Assembly (NCBI GenBank): GCA_032191485.1
Contig: JAVDOI010000199.1
Span: forward strand, 176,343-240,342
Reading direction: 5' to 3'
Origin: Leptoclinus maculatus
Lineage: Eukaryota; Chordata; Actinopteri; Perciformes; Stichaeidae
DNA: 64,000 nt
Position 1 is the stretch's first letter. Every line of letters starts with the position of its first letter. The notes beneath the pieces are model-generated. The model was not told the origin of the DNA and ran no database searches. It saw only the letters and a program-made list of their open reading frames with translations. A program made the translations under genes and the position numbers. Of the stretch, positions 49,634-63,000 are shown in pieces.

Positions 49634-52600
49634 AACACCTCGCAAAACACATATTAAATTCACTATAAATGGTCAAAATGGTTAAAATGAAGAAAATAAC
49701 CGCCCACCTACACTCAGGACCACCTACGCGGGAAAGGTGTGCAGTCCCAGGCTAAAATTCATCCGGGAAGTACCGTTAAGAAATGCAAACACCTCGCAAA
49801 AAACATATTAAAATCACTAAAAATCGTCAAAATGGTCAAAATTAATAAAAGAACCATACAGGTACACTCAGAAGGAATGGCCAGAGGAGTTTAGCCACTT
49901 TAAACCCGAACCTGATCCGATCTAGAGCCTCAAAAGCCGGTTTAGTGACCAAAACCAATAGGCTGGAGGAAATACTTCTACATTGAACTTTTGAAGCATT
50001 TTTCGACCGATTTTCCCGGGTTCTTTTCACCAGGGCCGTAGAGGCTCTCGGGAGGTATACTGGAGCCGAGTTTCAGAAAGAAAAACGGCTTCTATCACCT
50101 CCAAATCGATTTTAAGGACGTTTTCATTTGAAAAGTTGACCCAGGCTGCAATACATTATTTTCCCCACAGGAGGGGCACTGACTGAAGTGAGCAAAAACT
50201 TGGAAAAATGATAAACGGGGTTAAAACGCTTAAAATGAATGAAATAACTAATCAGGAAAATTCAAGACCACCTCCCCGTGATGCATGTGCAGTGACAGGA
50301 TACAATTCATCCGGCAAGTACCGCTAAAAAATACAAACACCTCGCAAAACACATATTAAATTCACTCTAAATGGTCAAAATGGTTAAAATGAAGAAAATA
50401 ACCCCCCACCTACACTCAGGACCACCTACGCGGGAAAGGTGTGCAGTCCCAGGCTAAAATTCATCCGGGAAGTACCGTTAAGAAATGCAAACACCTCGCA
50501 AAAAACATATTAAAATCACTAAAAATGGTCAAAATGGTCAAAATTAATAAAAGAACCATACAGGTACACTCAGAAGGAATGGCCAGAGGAGTTTAGCCAC
50601 TTTAAACCCGAACCTGATCCGATATAGAGCCTCAAAAGCCGGTTTAGTGACCAAAACCAATAGGCTGGAGGAAATACTTCTACATTGAACTTTTGAAGCA
50701 TTTTTCGACCGATTTTCCCGGGTTCTTTTCACCAGGGGCGTAGAGGCTCTCGGGAGGTATACTGGAGCCGAGTTTCAGAAAAAAAAACGGCTTCTATCAC
50801 CTCCAAATCGATTTTAAGGACGTTTTCATTTGAAAAGTTGACCCAGGCTGCAATACATTATTTTCCCCACAGGAGGGGCACTGACTGAAGTGAGCAAAAA
50901 CTTGGAAAAATGATAAACGGGGTTAAAACGCTTAAAATGAATGAAATAACTAATCAGGAAAATTCAAGACCACCTCCCCGTGATGCATGTGCAGTGGCAG
51001 GATACAATTCATCAGGCAAGTACCGGTAAAAAATACAAACACCTCGCAAAACACATATTAAATTCACTATAAATGGTCAAAATGGTTAAAATGAAGAAAA
51101 TAACCCCCCACCTACACTCAGGACCACCTACGCGGGAAAGGTGTGCAGTCCCAGGCTAAAATTCATCCGGGAAGTACCGTTAAGAAATGAAAACACCTCG
51201 CAAAAAACATATTAAAATCACAAAAAATGGTCAAAATGGTCAAAATTAATAAAAGAACCATACAGGTACACTCAGAAGGAATGGCCAGAGGTGTTTAGCC
51301 ACTTTAAACCCGAACCTGATCCGATCTAGAGCCTCAAAAGCCGGTTTAGTGACCAAAACCAATAGGCTGGAGGAAATACTTCTACATTGAACTTTTGAAG
51401 CATTTTTCGACCGATTTTCCCGGGTTCTTTTCACCAGGGCCGTAGAGGCTCTCGGGAGGTATACTGGAGCCGAGTTTCAGAAAAAAAACGGCTTCTATCA
51501 CCTCCAAATCGATTTTAAGGACGTTTTCATTTGAAAAGTTGACCCAGGCTGCAATACATTATTTTCCCCACAGGAGGGGCATTGACTGAAGTGAGCAAAA
51601 ACTTGGAAAAATGATAAACGGGGTTAAAACGCTTAAAATGAATGAAATAACTAATCAGGAAAATTCAAGACCACCTCCCCGTGATGCATGTGCAGTGGCA
51701 GGATACAATTCATCCGGCAAGTATCGCTAAAAAATACAAACACCTCGCAAAACACATATTAAATTCACTCTAAATGGTCAAAATGGTTAAAATGAAGAAA
51801 ATAACCCCCCACCTACACTCAGGACCACCTACGCGGGAAAGGTGTGCAGTCCCAGGCTAAAATTCATCCGGGAAGTACCGTTAAGAAATGCAAACACCTC
51901 GCAAAAAACATATTAAAATCACTAAAAATGGTCAAAATGGTCAAAATTAATAAAAGAACCATACAGGTACACTCAGAAGGAATGGCCAGAGGAGTTTAGC
52001 CACTTTAAACCCGAACCTGATCCGATCTAGAGCCTCAAAAGCCGGTTTAGTGACCAAAACCAATAGGCTGGAGGAAATACTTCTACATTGAACTTTTGAA
52101 GCATTTTTCGACCGATTTTCCCGGGTTCTTTTCACCAGGGCCGTAGAGGCTCTCGGGAGGTATACTGGAGCCGAGTTTCAGAAAAAAAAACGGCTTCTAT
52201 CACCTACAAATCGATTTTAAGGACGTTTTCATTTGAAAAGTTGACCCAGGCTGCAATACATTATTTTCCCCACAGGAGGGGCACTGACTGAAGTGAGCAA
52301 AAACTTGGAAAAATGATAAAAATGGTTAAAACGCTTAAAATGAATGAAATAACTAACCAGGAAAATTCAAGACCACCTCCCCGTGATGCATGTGCAGTGG
52401 CAGGATACAATTCATCCGGCAAGTACCGCTAAAAAATACAAACACCTCGCAAAACACATATTAAATTCACTATAAATGGTCAAAATGGTTAAAATGAAGA
52501 AAATAACCGCCCACCTACACTCAGGACCACCTACGCGGGAAAGGTGTGCAGTCCCAGGCTAAAATTCATCCGGGAAGTACCGTTAAGAAATGCAAACACC

Positions 52601-52648
52601 TCGCAAAAAACATATTAAAATCACTAAAAATCGTCAAAATGGTCAAAA

Positions 52649-53350
52649 TTAATAAAAGAACCATACAGGTACACTCAGAAGGAATGGCCAGAGGAGTTTA
52701 GCCACTTTAAACCCGAACCTGATCCGATCTAGAGCCTCAAAAGCCGGTTTAGTGACCAAAACCAATAGGCTGGAGGAAATACTTCTACATTGAACTTTTG
52801 AAGCATTTTTCGACCGATTTTCCCGGGTTCTTTTCACCAGGGCCGTAGAGGCTCTCGGGAGGTATACTGGAGCCGAGTTTCAGAAAGAAAAACGGCTTCT
52901 ATCACCTCCAAATCGATTTTAAGGACGTTTTCATTTGAAAAGTTGACCCAGGCTGCAATACATTATTTTCCCCACAGGAGGGGCACTGACTGAAGTGAGC
53001 AAAAACTTGGAAAAATGATAAACGGGGTTAAAACGCTTAAAATGAATGAAATAACTAATCAGGAAAATTCAAGACCACCTCCCCGTGATGCATGTGCAGT
53101 GGCAGGATACAATTCATCAGGCAAGTACCGGTAAAAAATACAAACACCTCGCAAAACACATATTAAATTCACTATAAATGGTCAAAATGGTTAAAATGAA
53201 GAAAATAACCCCCCACCTACACTCAGGACCACCTACGCGGGAAAGGTGTGCAGTCCCAGGCTAAAATTCATCCGGGAAGTACCGTTAAGAAATGAAAACA
53301 CCTCGCAAAAAACATATTAAAATCACAAAAAATGGTCAAAATGGTCAAAA
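52649..53350 (+). repeat. Chimeric D/A monomer
   Basis: The left part has D marks (GATCTAGAG, CAGGGCCG, AGAAAGAAAAAC near 52884). The right part has A marks (GTGGCAGG, CATCAGGCAAG, then AAATGAAAAC leading into a B). The switch lies between about 52890 and 53100. The length stays at 702 bp, so the exchange was in register between homologous positions of different monomers and removed one whole monomer. Confidence 0.85.
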
Positions 53351-56158
53351 TTAATAAAAGAACCATACAGGTACACTCAGAAGGAATGGCCAGAGGTGTT
53401 TAGCCACTTTAAACCCGAACCTGATCCGATCTAGAGCCTCAAAAGCCGGTTTAGTGACCAAAACCAATAGGCTGGAGGAAATACTTCTACATTGAACTTT
53501 TGAAGCATTTTTCGACCGATTTTCCCGGGTTCTTTTCACCAGGGCCGTAGAGGCTCTCGGGAGGTATACTGGAGCCGAGTTTCAGAAAAAAAAACGGCTT
53601 CTATCACCTCCAAATCGATTTTAAGGACGTTTTCATTTGAAAAGTTGACCCAGGCTGCAATACATTATTTTCCCCACAGGAGGGGCATTGACTGAAGTGA
53701 GCAAAAACTTGGAAAAATGATAAACGGGGTTAAAACGCTTAAAATGAATGAAATAACTAATCAGGAAAATTCAAGACCACCTCCCCGTGATGCATGTGCA
53801 GTGGCAGGATACAATTCATCCGGCAAGTATCGCTAAAAAATACAAACACCTCGCAAAACACATATTAAATTCACTCTAAATGGTCAAAATGGTTAAAATG
53901 AAGAAAATAACCCCCCACCTACACTCAGGACCACCTACGCGGGAAAGGTGTGCAGTCCCAGGCTAAAATTCATCCGGGAAGTACCGTTAAGAAATGCAAA
54001 CACCTCGCAAAAAACATATTAAAATCACTAAAAATGGTCAAAATGGTCAAAATTAATAAAAGAACCATACAGGTACACTCAGAAGGAATGGCCAGAGGAG
54101 TTTAGCCACTTTAAACCCGAACCTGATCCGATCTAGAGCCTCAAAAGCCGGTTTAGTGACCAAAACCAATAGGCTGGAGGAAATACTTCTACATTGAACT
54201 TTTGAAGCATTTTTCGACCGATTTTCCCGGGTTCTTTTCACCAGGGCCGTAGAGGCTCTCGGGAGGTATACTGGAGCCGAGTTTCAGAAAAAAAAACGGC
54301 TTCTATCACCTACAAATCGATTTTAAGGACGTTTTCATTTGAAAAGTTGACCCAGGCTGCAATACATTATTTTCCCCACAGGAGGGGCACTGACTGAAGT
54401 GAGCAAAAACTTGGAAAAATGATAAAAATGGTTAAAACGCTTAAAATGAATGAAATAACTAACCAGGAAAATTCAAGACCACCTCCCCGTGATGCATGTG
54501 CAGTGGCAGGATACAATTCATCCGGCAAGTACCGCTAAAAAATACAAACACCTCGCAAAACACATATTAAATTCACTATAAATGGTCAAAATGGTTAAAA
54601 TGAAGAAAATAACCGCCCACCTACACTCAGGACCACCTACGCGGGAAAGGTGTGCAGTCCCAGGCTAAAATTCATCCGGGAAGTACCGTTAAGAAATGCA
54701 AACACCTCGCAAAAAACATATTAAAATCACTAAAAATCGTCAAAATGGTCAAAATTAATAAAAGAACCATACAGGTACACTCAGAAGGAATGGCCAGAGG
54801 AGTTTAGCCACTTTAAACCCGAACCTGATCCGATCTAGAGCCTCAAAAGCCGGTTTAGTGACCAAAACCAATAGGCTGGAGGAAATACTTCTACATTGAA
54901 CTTTTGAAGCATTTTTCGACCGATTTTCCCGGGTTCTTTTCACCAGGGCCGTAGAGGCTCTCGGGAGGTATACTGGAGCCGAGTTTCAGAAAGAAAAACG
55001 GCTTCTATCACCTCCAAATCGATTTTAAGGACGTTTTCATTTGAAAAGTTGACCCAGGCTGCAATACATTATTTTCCCCACAGGAGGGGCACTGACTGAA
55101 GTGAGCAAAAACTTGGAAAAATGATAAAAATGGTTAAAACGCTTAAAATGAATGAAATAACTAACCAGGAAAATTCAAGACCACCTCCCCGTGATGCATG
55201 TGCAGTGACAGGATACAATTCATCCGGCAAGTACCGCTAAAAAATACAAACACCTCGCAAAACACATATTAAATTCACTCTAAATGGTCAAAATGGTTAA
55301 AATGAAGAAAATAACCCCCCACCTACACTCAGGACCACCTACGCGGGAAAGGTGTGCAGTCCCAGGCTAAAATTCATCCGGGAAGTACCGTTAAGAAATG
55401 CAAACACCTCGCAAAAAACATATTAAAATCACTAAAAATGGTCAAAATGGTCAAAATTAATAAAAGAACCATACAGGTACACTCAGAAGGAATGGCCAGA
55501 GGAGTTTAGCCACTTTAAACCCGAACCTGATCCGATATAGAGCCTCAAAAGCCGGTTTAGTGACCAAAACCAATAGGCTGGAGGAAATACTTCTACATTG
55601 AACTTTTGAAGCATTTTTCGACCGATTTTCCCGGGTTCTTTTCACCAGGGGCGTAGAGGCTCTCGGGAGGTATACTGGAGCCGAGTTTCAGAAAAAAAAA
55701 CGGCTTCTATCACCTCCAAATCGATTTTAAGGACGTTTTCATTTGAAAAGTTGACCCAGGCTGCAATACATTATTTTCCCCACAGGAGGGGCACTGACTG
55801 AAGTGAGCAAAAACTTGGAAAAATGATAAACGGGGTTAAAACGCTTAAAATGAATGAAATAACTAATCAGGAAAATTCAAGACCACCTCCCCGTGATGCA
55901 TGTGCAGTGGCAGGATACAATTCATCAGGCAAGTACCGGTAAAAAATACAAACACCTCGCAAAACACATATTAAATTCACTATAAATGGTCAAAATGGTT
56001 AAAATGAAGAAAATAACCCCCCACCTACACTCAGGACCACCTACGCGGGAAAGGTGTGCAGTCCCAGGCTAAAATTCATCCGGGAAGTACCGTTAAGAAA
56101 TGAAAACACCTCGCAAAAAACATATTAAAATCACAAAAAATGGTCAAAATGGTCAAAA

Positions 56159-56860
56159 TTAATAAAAGAACCATACAGGTACACTCAGAAGGAATGGCCA
56201 GAGGTGTTTAGCCACTTTAAACCCGAACCTGATCCGATCTAGAGCCTCAAAAGCCGGTTTAGTGACCAAAACCAATAGGCTGGAGGAAATACTTCTACAT
56301 TGAACTTTTGAAGCATTTTTCGACCGATTTTCCCGGGTTCTTTTCACCAGGGCCGTAGAGGCTCTCGGGAGGTATACTGGAGCCGAGTTTCAGAAAGAAA
56401 AACGGCTTCTATCACCTCCAAATCGATTTTAAGGACGTTTTCATTTGAAAAGTTGACCCAGGCTGCAATACATTATTTTCCCCACAGGAGGGGCACTGAC
56501 TGAAGTGAGCAAAAACTTGGAAAAATGATAAACGGGGTTAAAACGCTTAAAATGAATGAAATAACTAATCAGGAAAATTCAAGACCACCTCCCCGTGATG
56601 CATGTGCAGTGACAGGATACAATTCATCCGGCAAGTACCGCTAAAAAATACAAACACCTCGCAAAACACATATTAAATTCACTCTAAATGGTCAAAATGG
56701 TTAAAATGAAGAAAATAACCCCCCACCTACACTCAGGACCACCTACGCGGGAAAGGTGTGCAGTCCCAGGCTAAAATTCATCCGGGAAGTACCGTTAAGA
56801 AATGCAAACACCTCGCAAAAAACATATTAAAATCACTAAAAATGGTCAAAATGGTCAAAA
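56159..56860 (+). repeat. Chimeric B/D monomer
   Basis: It begins with the B mark GAGGTGTTT and ends with the D marks AGAAAGAAAAAC (near 56390) and CAGTGACAGG (near 56608), and it lacks the B mark GGGCATTGAC. The switch lies between about 56210 and 56390. The result joins A-B to A directly, skipping C. The monomer at 58963 has the same hybrid structure. Confidence 0.85.
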
Positions 56861-57049
56861 TTAATAAAAGAACCATACAGGTACACTCAGAAGGAATGGC
56901 CAGAGGAGTTTAGCCACTTTAAACCCGAACCTGATCCGATATAGAGCCTCAAAAGCCGGTTTAGTGACCAAAACCAATAGGCTGGAGGAAATACTTCTAC
57001 ATTGAACTTTTGAAGCATTTTTCGACCGATTTTCCCGGGTTCTTTTCAC

Positions 57050-60000
57050 ACAGGGGCGTAGAGGCTCTCGGGAGGTATACTGGAGCCGAGTTTCAGAAAA
57101 AAAACGGCTTCTATCACCTCCAAATCGATTTAAAGGACGTTTTCATTTGAAAAGTTGACCCAGGCTGCAATACATTATTTCCCCACAGGACGGGGCACTG
57201 ACTGAAGTGAGCAAAACTTGGAAAAATGATAAACGGGGTTAAAACGCTTAAAATGAATGAAATAACTAATCAGGAAAATTCAAGACCACCTCCCCGTGAT
57301 GCATGTGCAGTGGCAGGATACAATTCATCAGGCAAGTACCGGTAAAAAATACAAACACCTCGCAAAACACATATTAAATTCACTATAAATGGTCAAAATG
57401 GTTAAAATGAAGAAAATAACCCCCCACCTACACTCAGGACCACCTACGCGGGAAAGGTGTGCAGTCCCAGGCTAAAATTCATCCGGGAAGTACCGTTAAG
57501 AAATGAAAACACCTCGCAAAAACATATTAAAATCACAAAAATGGTCAAAATGGTCAAAATTAATAAAGAACCATACAGGTACACTCAGAAGGAATGGCCA
57601 GAGGTGTTTAGCCACTTTAAACCCGAACCTGATCCGATCTAGAGCCTCAAAAGCCGGTTTAGTGACCAAAACCAATAGGCTGGAGAAATACTTCTACATT
57701 GAACTTTTGAAGCATTTTTCGACCGATTTTCCCGGGTTCTTTTCACCAGGGCCGTAGAGGCTCTCGGGAGGTATACTGGGAGCCGAGTTCAGAAAAAAAA
57801 CGGCTTCTATCACCTCCAAATCGATTTTAAGGACGTTTTTCATTTGAAAAGTTGACCCAGGCTGCAATACATTATTTTCCCCACAGGAGGGGCATTGACT
57901 GAAGTGAGCAAAAACTTGGAAAAATGATAAACGGGGTTAAAACGCTTAAAATGAATGAAATAACTAATCAGGAAAATTCAAGACCACCTCCCCGTGATGC
58001 ATGTGCAGTGGCAGGATACAATTCATCCGGCAAGTATCGCTAAAAAATACAAACACTCGCAAAACACATATTAAATTCACTCTTAAATGGTCAAAATGGT
58101 TAAAATGAAGGAAAATAACCCACCCACCTACACTCAGGACCACCTACGCGGGAAAGTGTGCAGTCCCAGGCTAAAATTCATCCGGAAGTACCGTTAAGAA
58201 ATGCAAACACCTCGCAAAAAACATATTAAAATCACTAAAAATGGTCAAAATGGTCAAAATTAATAAAAGAACCATACAGGTACACTCAGAAGGAATGGCA
58301 GAGGAGTTTAGCCACTTTAAACCCGAACCTGATCCGATATAGAGCCTCAAAAGCCGGTTTAGTGACCAAAACCAATAGGACTGGAGGAAAATACTTCTAC
58401 ATTGAACTTTTGAAGCATTTTTCGACCGATTTTCCCGGGTTCTTTTCACCAGGGGCGTAGAGGCTCTCGGGAGGTATACTGGAGCCGAGTTTCAGAAAAA
58501 AAAACGGCTTCTATCACCTCCAAATCGATTTTAAGGACGTTTTCATTTGAAAAGTTGACCCAGGCTGCAATACATTATTTTCCCCACAGGAGGGGGCACT
58601 GACATGAAGTGAGCAAAAACTTGGAAAAATGATAAACGGGGTTAAAACGCTTAAAATGAATGAAATAACTAATCAGGAAAATTCAAGACCACCTCCCCGT
58701 GATGCATGTGCAGTGGCAGGATACAATTCATCAGGCAAGTACCGGTAAAAAATACAAACACCTCGCAAAACACATATTAAATTCACTATAAATGGTCAAA
58801 ATGGTTAAATGAAGAAAATAACCCCCCACCTACACTCAGGACCACCTACGCGGGAAAGGTGTGCAGTCCCAGGCTAAAATTCATCCGGGAAGTACCGTTA
58901 AGAAATGAAACACCTCGCAAAAAACATATTAAAATCACAAAAAATGGTCAAAATGGTCAAAATTAATAAAAGAACCATACAGGTACACTCAGAAGGAATG
59001 GCCAGAGGTGTTAGCCACTTTAACCCGAACCTGATCCGATCTAGAGCCTCAAAAGCCGGTTTAGTGACCAAAACCAATAGGCTGGAGGAAATACTTCTAC
59101 ATTGAACTTTTGAAGCATTTTTCGACCGATTTTCCCGGGTTCTTTTCACCAGGGCCGTAGAGGCTCTCAGGAGGTATACGGAGCCGAGTTCAGAAGAAAA
59201 ACGGCTTCTATCACCTCCAAATCGATTTTAAGGACGTTTTCATTTGAAAAGTTGACCCAGGCTGCAATACATTATTTTCCCCACAGGAGGGGCACTGACT
59301 GAAGTGAGCAAAAACTTGGAAAAATGATAAACGGGGTTAAAACGCTTAAAATGAATGAAATAACTAATCAGGAAATTCAAGACCACCTCCCCGTGATGCA
59401 TGTGCAGTGACAGGATACAATTCATCCGGCAAGTACCGCTAAAAAATACAAAAACACCTCGCAAAAACCACATATTAAATTCACTCCTAAATGGTCAAAA
59501 TGGTTAAAATGAAGAAAATAACCCCCCAACCTACACTCAGGACCACCTACGCGGGAAAGGTGTGCAGTCCCAGGCTAAAATTCATCCGGAAGTACCGTTA
59601 AGAAATGCAAACACCTCGCAAAAACATATAAAATCACTAAAAATGGTCAAAATGGCTCAAATTAATAAAAGAACCATACAGGTACACTCAGAAGGAATGG
59701 CCAGAGAGTTTAGCCACTTTAAACCCGAACCTGATCCGATATAGAGCCTCAAAAGCCGGTTAGTGACCAAACCAATAGGCTGGAGGAAATACTTCTACAT
59801 TTGAACTTTTGAAGCATTTTTCGACCGATTTTCCCGGGTTCTTTTCACCAGGGGCGTAGAGGCTCTCGGGAGGTATACTGGAGCCGAGTTTCAGAAAAAA
59901 AAACGGCTTCTATCACCTCCAAATCGATTTTAAGGACGTTTCATTTGAAAAGTTGACCCAGGCTGCAATACATTATTTTCCCCACAGGAGGGGCACTGAC

Positions 60001-63000
60001 TGAAGTGAGCAAAAACTTGGAAAAATGATAAACGGGGTTAAAACGCTTAAAATGAATGAAATAACTAATCAGGAAAATTCAAGACCACCTCCCCGTGATG
60101 CATGTGCAGTGGCAGGATACAATTCATCAGGCAAGTACCGGTAAAAATACAAACACCTCGCAAAACACATATTAAATTCACTATAAATGGTCAAAATGGT
60201 TAAAATGAAGAAAATAACCCCCCACCTACACTCAGGACCACCTACGCGGGAAAGGTGTGCAGTCCCAGGCTAAATTCATCCGGGAAGTACCGTTAAGAAA
60301 TGAAAACACCTCGCAAAAAACATATTAAAATCACAAAAAAATGGTCAAAATGGTCCAAAATTAATAAAAGAACCATACAGGTACACTCAGAAGGAATGGC
60401 CAGAGGTGGGTTTAGCCACTTTAAACCCGAACCTGATCCGATCTAGAGCCTCAAAAGCCGGTTTAGTGACCAAAACCAATAGGCTGGAGGAAATACTTCT
60501 ACATTGAACTTTTGAAGCATTTTTCGACCGATTTTCCCGGGTTCTTTTCACCAGGGCCGTAGAGGCTCTCGGGAGGTATACTGGAGCCGAGTTTCAGAAA
60601 AAAAACGGCTTCTATCACCTCCAAATCGATTTTAAGGACGTTTTCATTTGAAAAGTTGACCCAGGCTGCAATACATTATTTTCCCCACAGGAGGGGCATT
60701 GACTGAAGTGAGCAAAAACTTGGAAAAATGATAAACGGGTTAAAACGCTTAAAATGAATGAAATAACTAATCAGGAAAATTCAAGACCACCTCCCCGTGA
60801 TGCATGTGCAGTGGCAGGATACAATTCATCCGGCAAGTATCGCTAAAAAATACAAACACCTCGCAAAACACATATTAAATTCACTCTAAATGGTCAAAAT
60901 GGTTAAAATGAAGAAAATAACCCCCCACCTACACTCAGGACCACCTACGCGGGAAAGGTGTGGCAGTCCCAGGCTAAAATTCATCCGGGAAGTACCGTTA
61001 AGAAATGCAAACACCTCGCAAAAAAACATATTAAAATCACTAAAAATGGTCAAAATGGTCAAAATTAATAAAAGAACCATACAGGTACACTCAGAAGGAA
61101 TGGCCAGAGGAGTTTAGCCACTTTAAACCCGAACCTGATCCGATCTAGAGCCTCAAAGCCGGTTTAGTGACCAAAACCCAATAGGCTGGAGGAAATACTT
61201 CTACATTGAACTTTTGAAGCATTTTTTTCGACCGATTTTCCCGGGTTCTTTTCACCAGGGCCGTTAGAGGCTCTCGGGAGGTATACTGGAGCCGAGTTTC
61301 AGAAAAAAAAACGGCTTCTATCACCTACAAATCGATTTTAAGGACGTTTTCATTTGAAAAAGTTGACCCAGGCTGCAATACATTATTTTCCCCACAGGAG
61401 GGGCACTGACTGAAGTGAGCAAAAACTTGGAAAAATGATAAAAATGGTTAAAACGCTTAAAATGAATGAAATAACTAACCAGGAAAATTCAAGACCACCT
61501 CCCCGTGATGCATGTGCAGTGGCAGGATACAATTCATCCGGCAAGTACCGCTAAAAAATACAAACACCTCGCAAAACACATATTAAATTCACTATAAATG
61601 GTCAAAATGGTTAAAATGAAGAAAATAACCGCCCACCTACACTCAGGACCACCTACGCGGGAAAGGTGTGCAGTCCCAGGCTAAAATTCATCCGGGAAGT
61701 ACCGTTAAGAAATGCAAACACCTCGCAAAAAACATATTAAAATCACTAAAAATCGTCAAAATGGTCAAAATTAATAAAGAACCATACAGGTACACTCAGA
61801 AGGAATGGCCAGAGGAGTTTAGCCACTTTAAACCCGAACCTGATCCGATCTAGAGCCTCAAAAGCCGGTTTAGTGACCAAAACCAATAGGCTGGAGGAAA
61901 TACTTCTACATTGAACTTTGAAGCATTTTTCGACCGATTTTCCCGGGTTCTTTTCACCAGGGCCGTAGAGGCTCTCGGGAGGTCATACTGGAGCCGAGTT
62001 TCAGAAAGAAAACGGCTTCTATCACCTCCAAATCGATTTTAAGGACGTTTTCATTTGAAAAGTTGACCCAGGCTGCAATACATTATTTTCCCCCACAGGA
62101 GGTGGCACTGACTGAAGTGAGGCAAAAACTTGGAAAAATGATAAAAATGGTTAAAACGCTTAAAATGAATGAAATAACTAACCAGGAAAATTCAAGACCA
62201 CCTCCCCCGTGATGCATGTGCAGTGACAGGATACAATTCATCCGGCAAGTACCGCTAAAAAATACAAACACCTCGCAAAACACATATTAAATTCACTCTA
62301 AATGGTCAAAATGGTTAAAATGAAGAAAATAACCCCCCACCTACACTCAGGACACACCTACGCGGGAAAGGTGTGCAGTCCCAGGCTAAAATTCATCCGG
62401 GAAGTACCGTTAAGAAATGCAAACACCTCGCAAAAAACATATTAAAAATCACTAAAAATGGTCCAAATGGTCAAAATTAATAAAGAAACCATACAGGTAC
62501 ACTCAGAAGGAATGGCCAGAGGAGTTTAGCCACTTTAAAACCCGAACCTGATCCGATATAGAGCCTCAAAAGCCGGTTTAGTGGACCAAAACCAATAGGC
62601 TGGAGGAAATACTTCTACATTGAACTTTTGAAGCATTTTTCGACCGATTTTCCCGGGTTCTTTTCACCAGGGGCGTAGAGGCTCTCGGGAGGTATACTGG
62701 AGCCGAGTTTCAGAAAAAAAACGGCTTCTATCACCTCCAAATCGATTTTAAGGACGTTTTCATTTGAAAAGTTGACCCAGGCTGCAATACATTATTTTCC
62801 CACAGGAGGGGCACTGACTGAAGTGAGCAAAAACTTGGAAAAATGATAAACGGGGTTAAACGCCTTAAAATGAATGAAATAACTAATCAGGAAAATTCAA
62901 GACCCACCTCCCCGTGATGCATGTGCAGTGGCAGGATACAATTCATCAGGCAAGTACCGGTAAAAAATACAAACACCTCGCAAAACACATATTAAATTCA

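Larger units (their letters stand above)
47737..57049 (+). repeat. ABCD higher-order repeat, second run
   Basis: Anchors 47737 A, 48439 B, 49140 C, 49842 D, 50544 A, 51246 B, 51947 C, 52649 D/A hybrid, 53351 B, 54053 C, 54755 D, 55457 A, 56159 B/D hybrid, 56861 A. The A-to-A distance 47737-50544 is again 2807 bp. Loss of one monomer by fusion at 52649 shortens the next set to 2106 bp (51246 B to the next B at 53351 is 2105 bp). The last part, from 55457, goes over to alternating A and B-like monomers. Confidence 0.88.
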
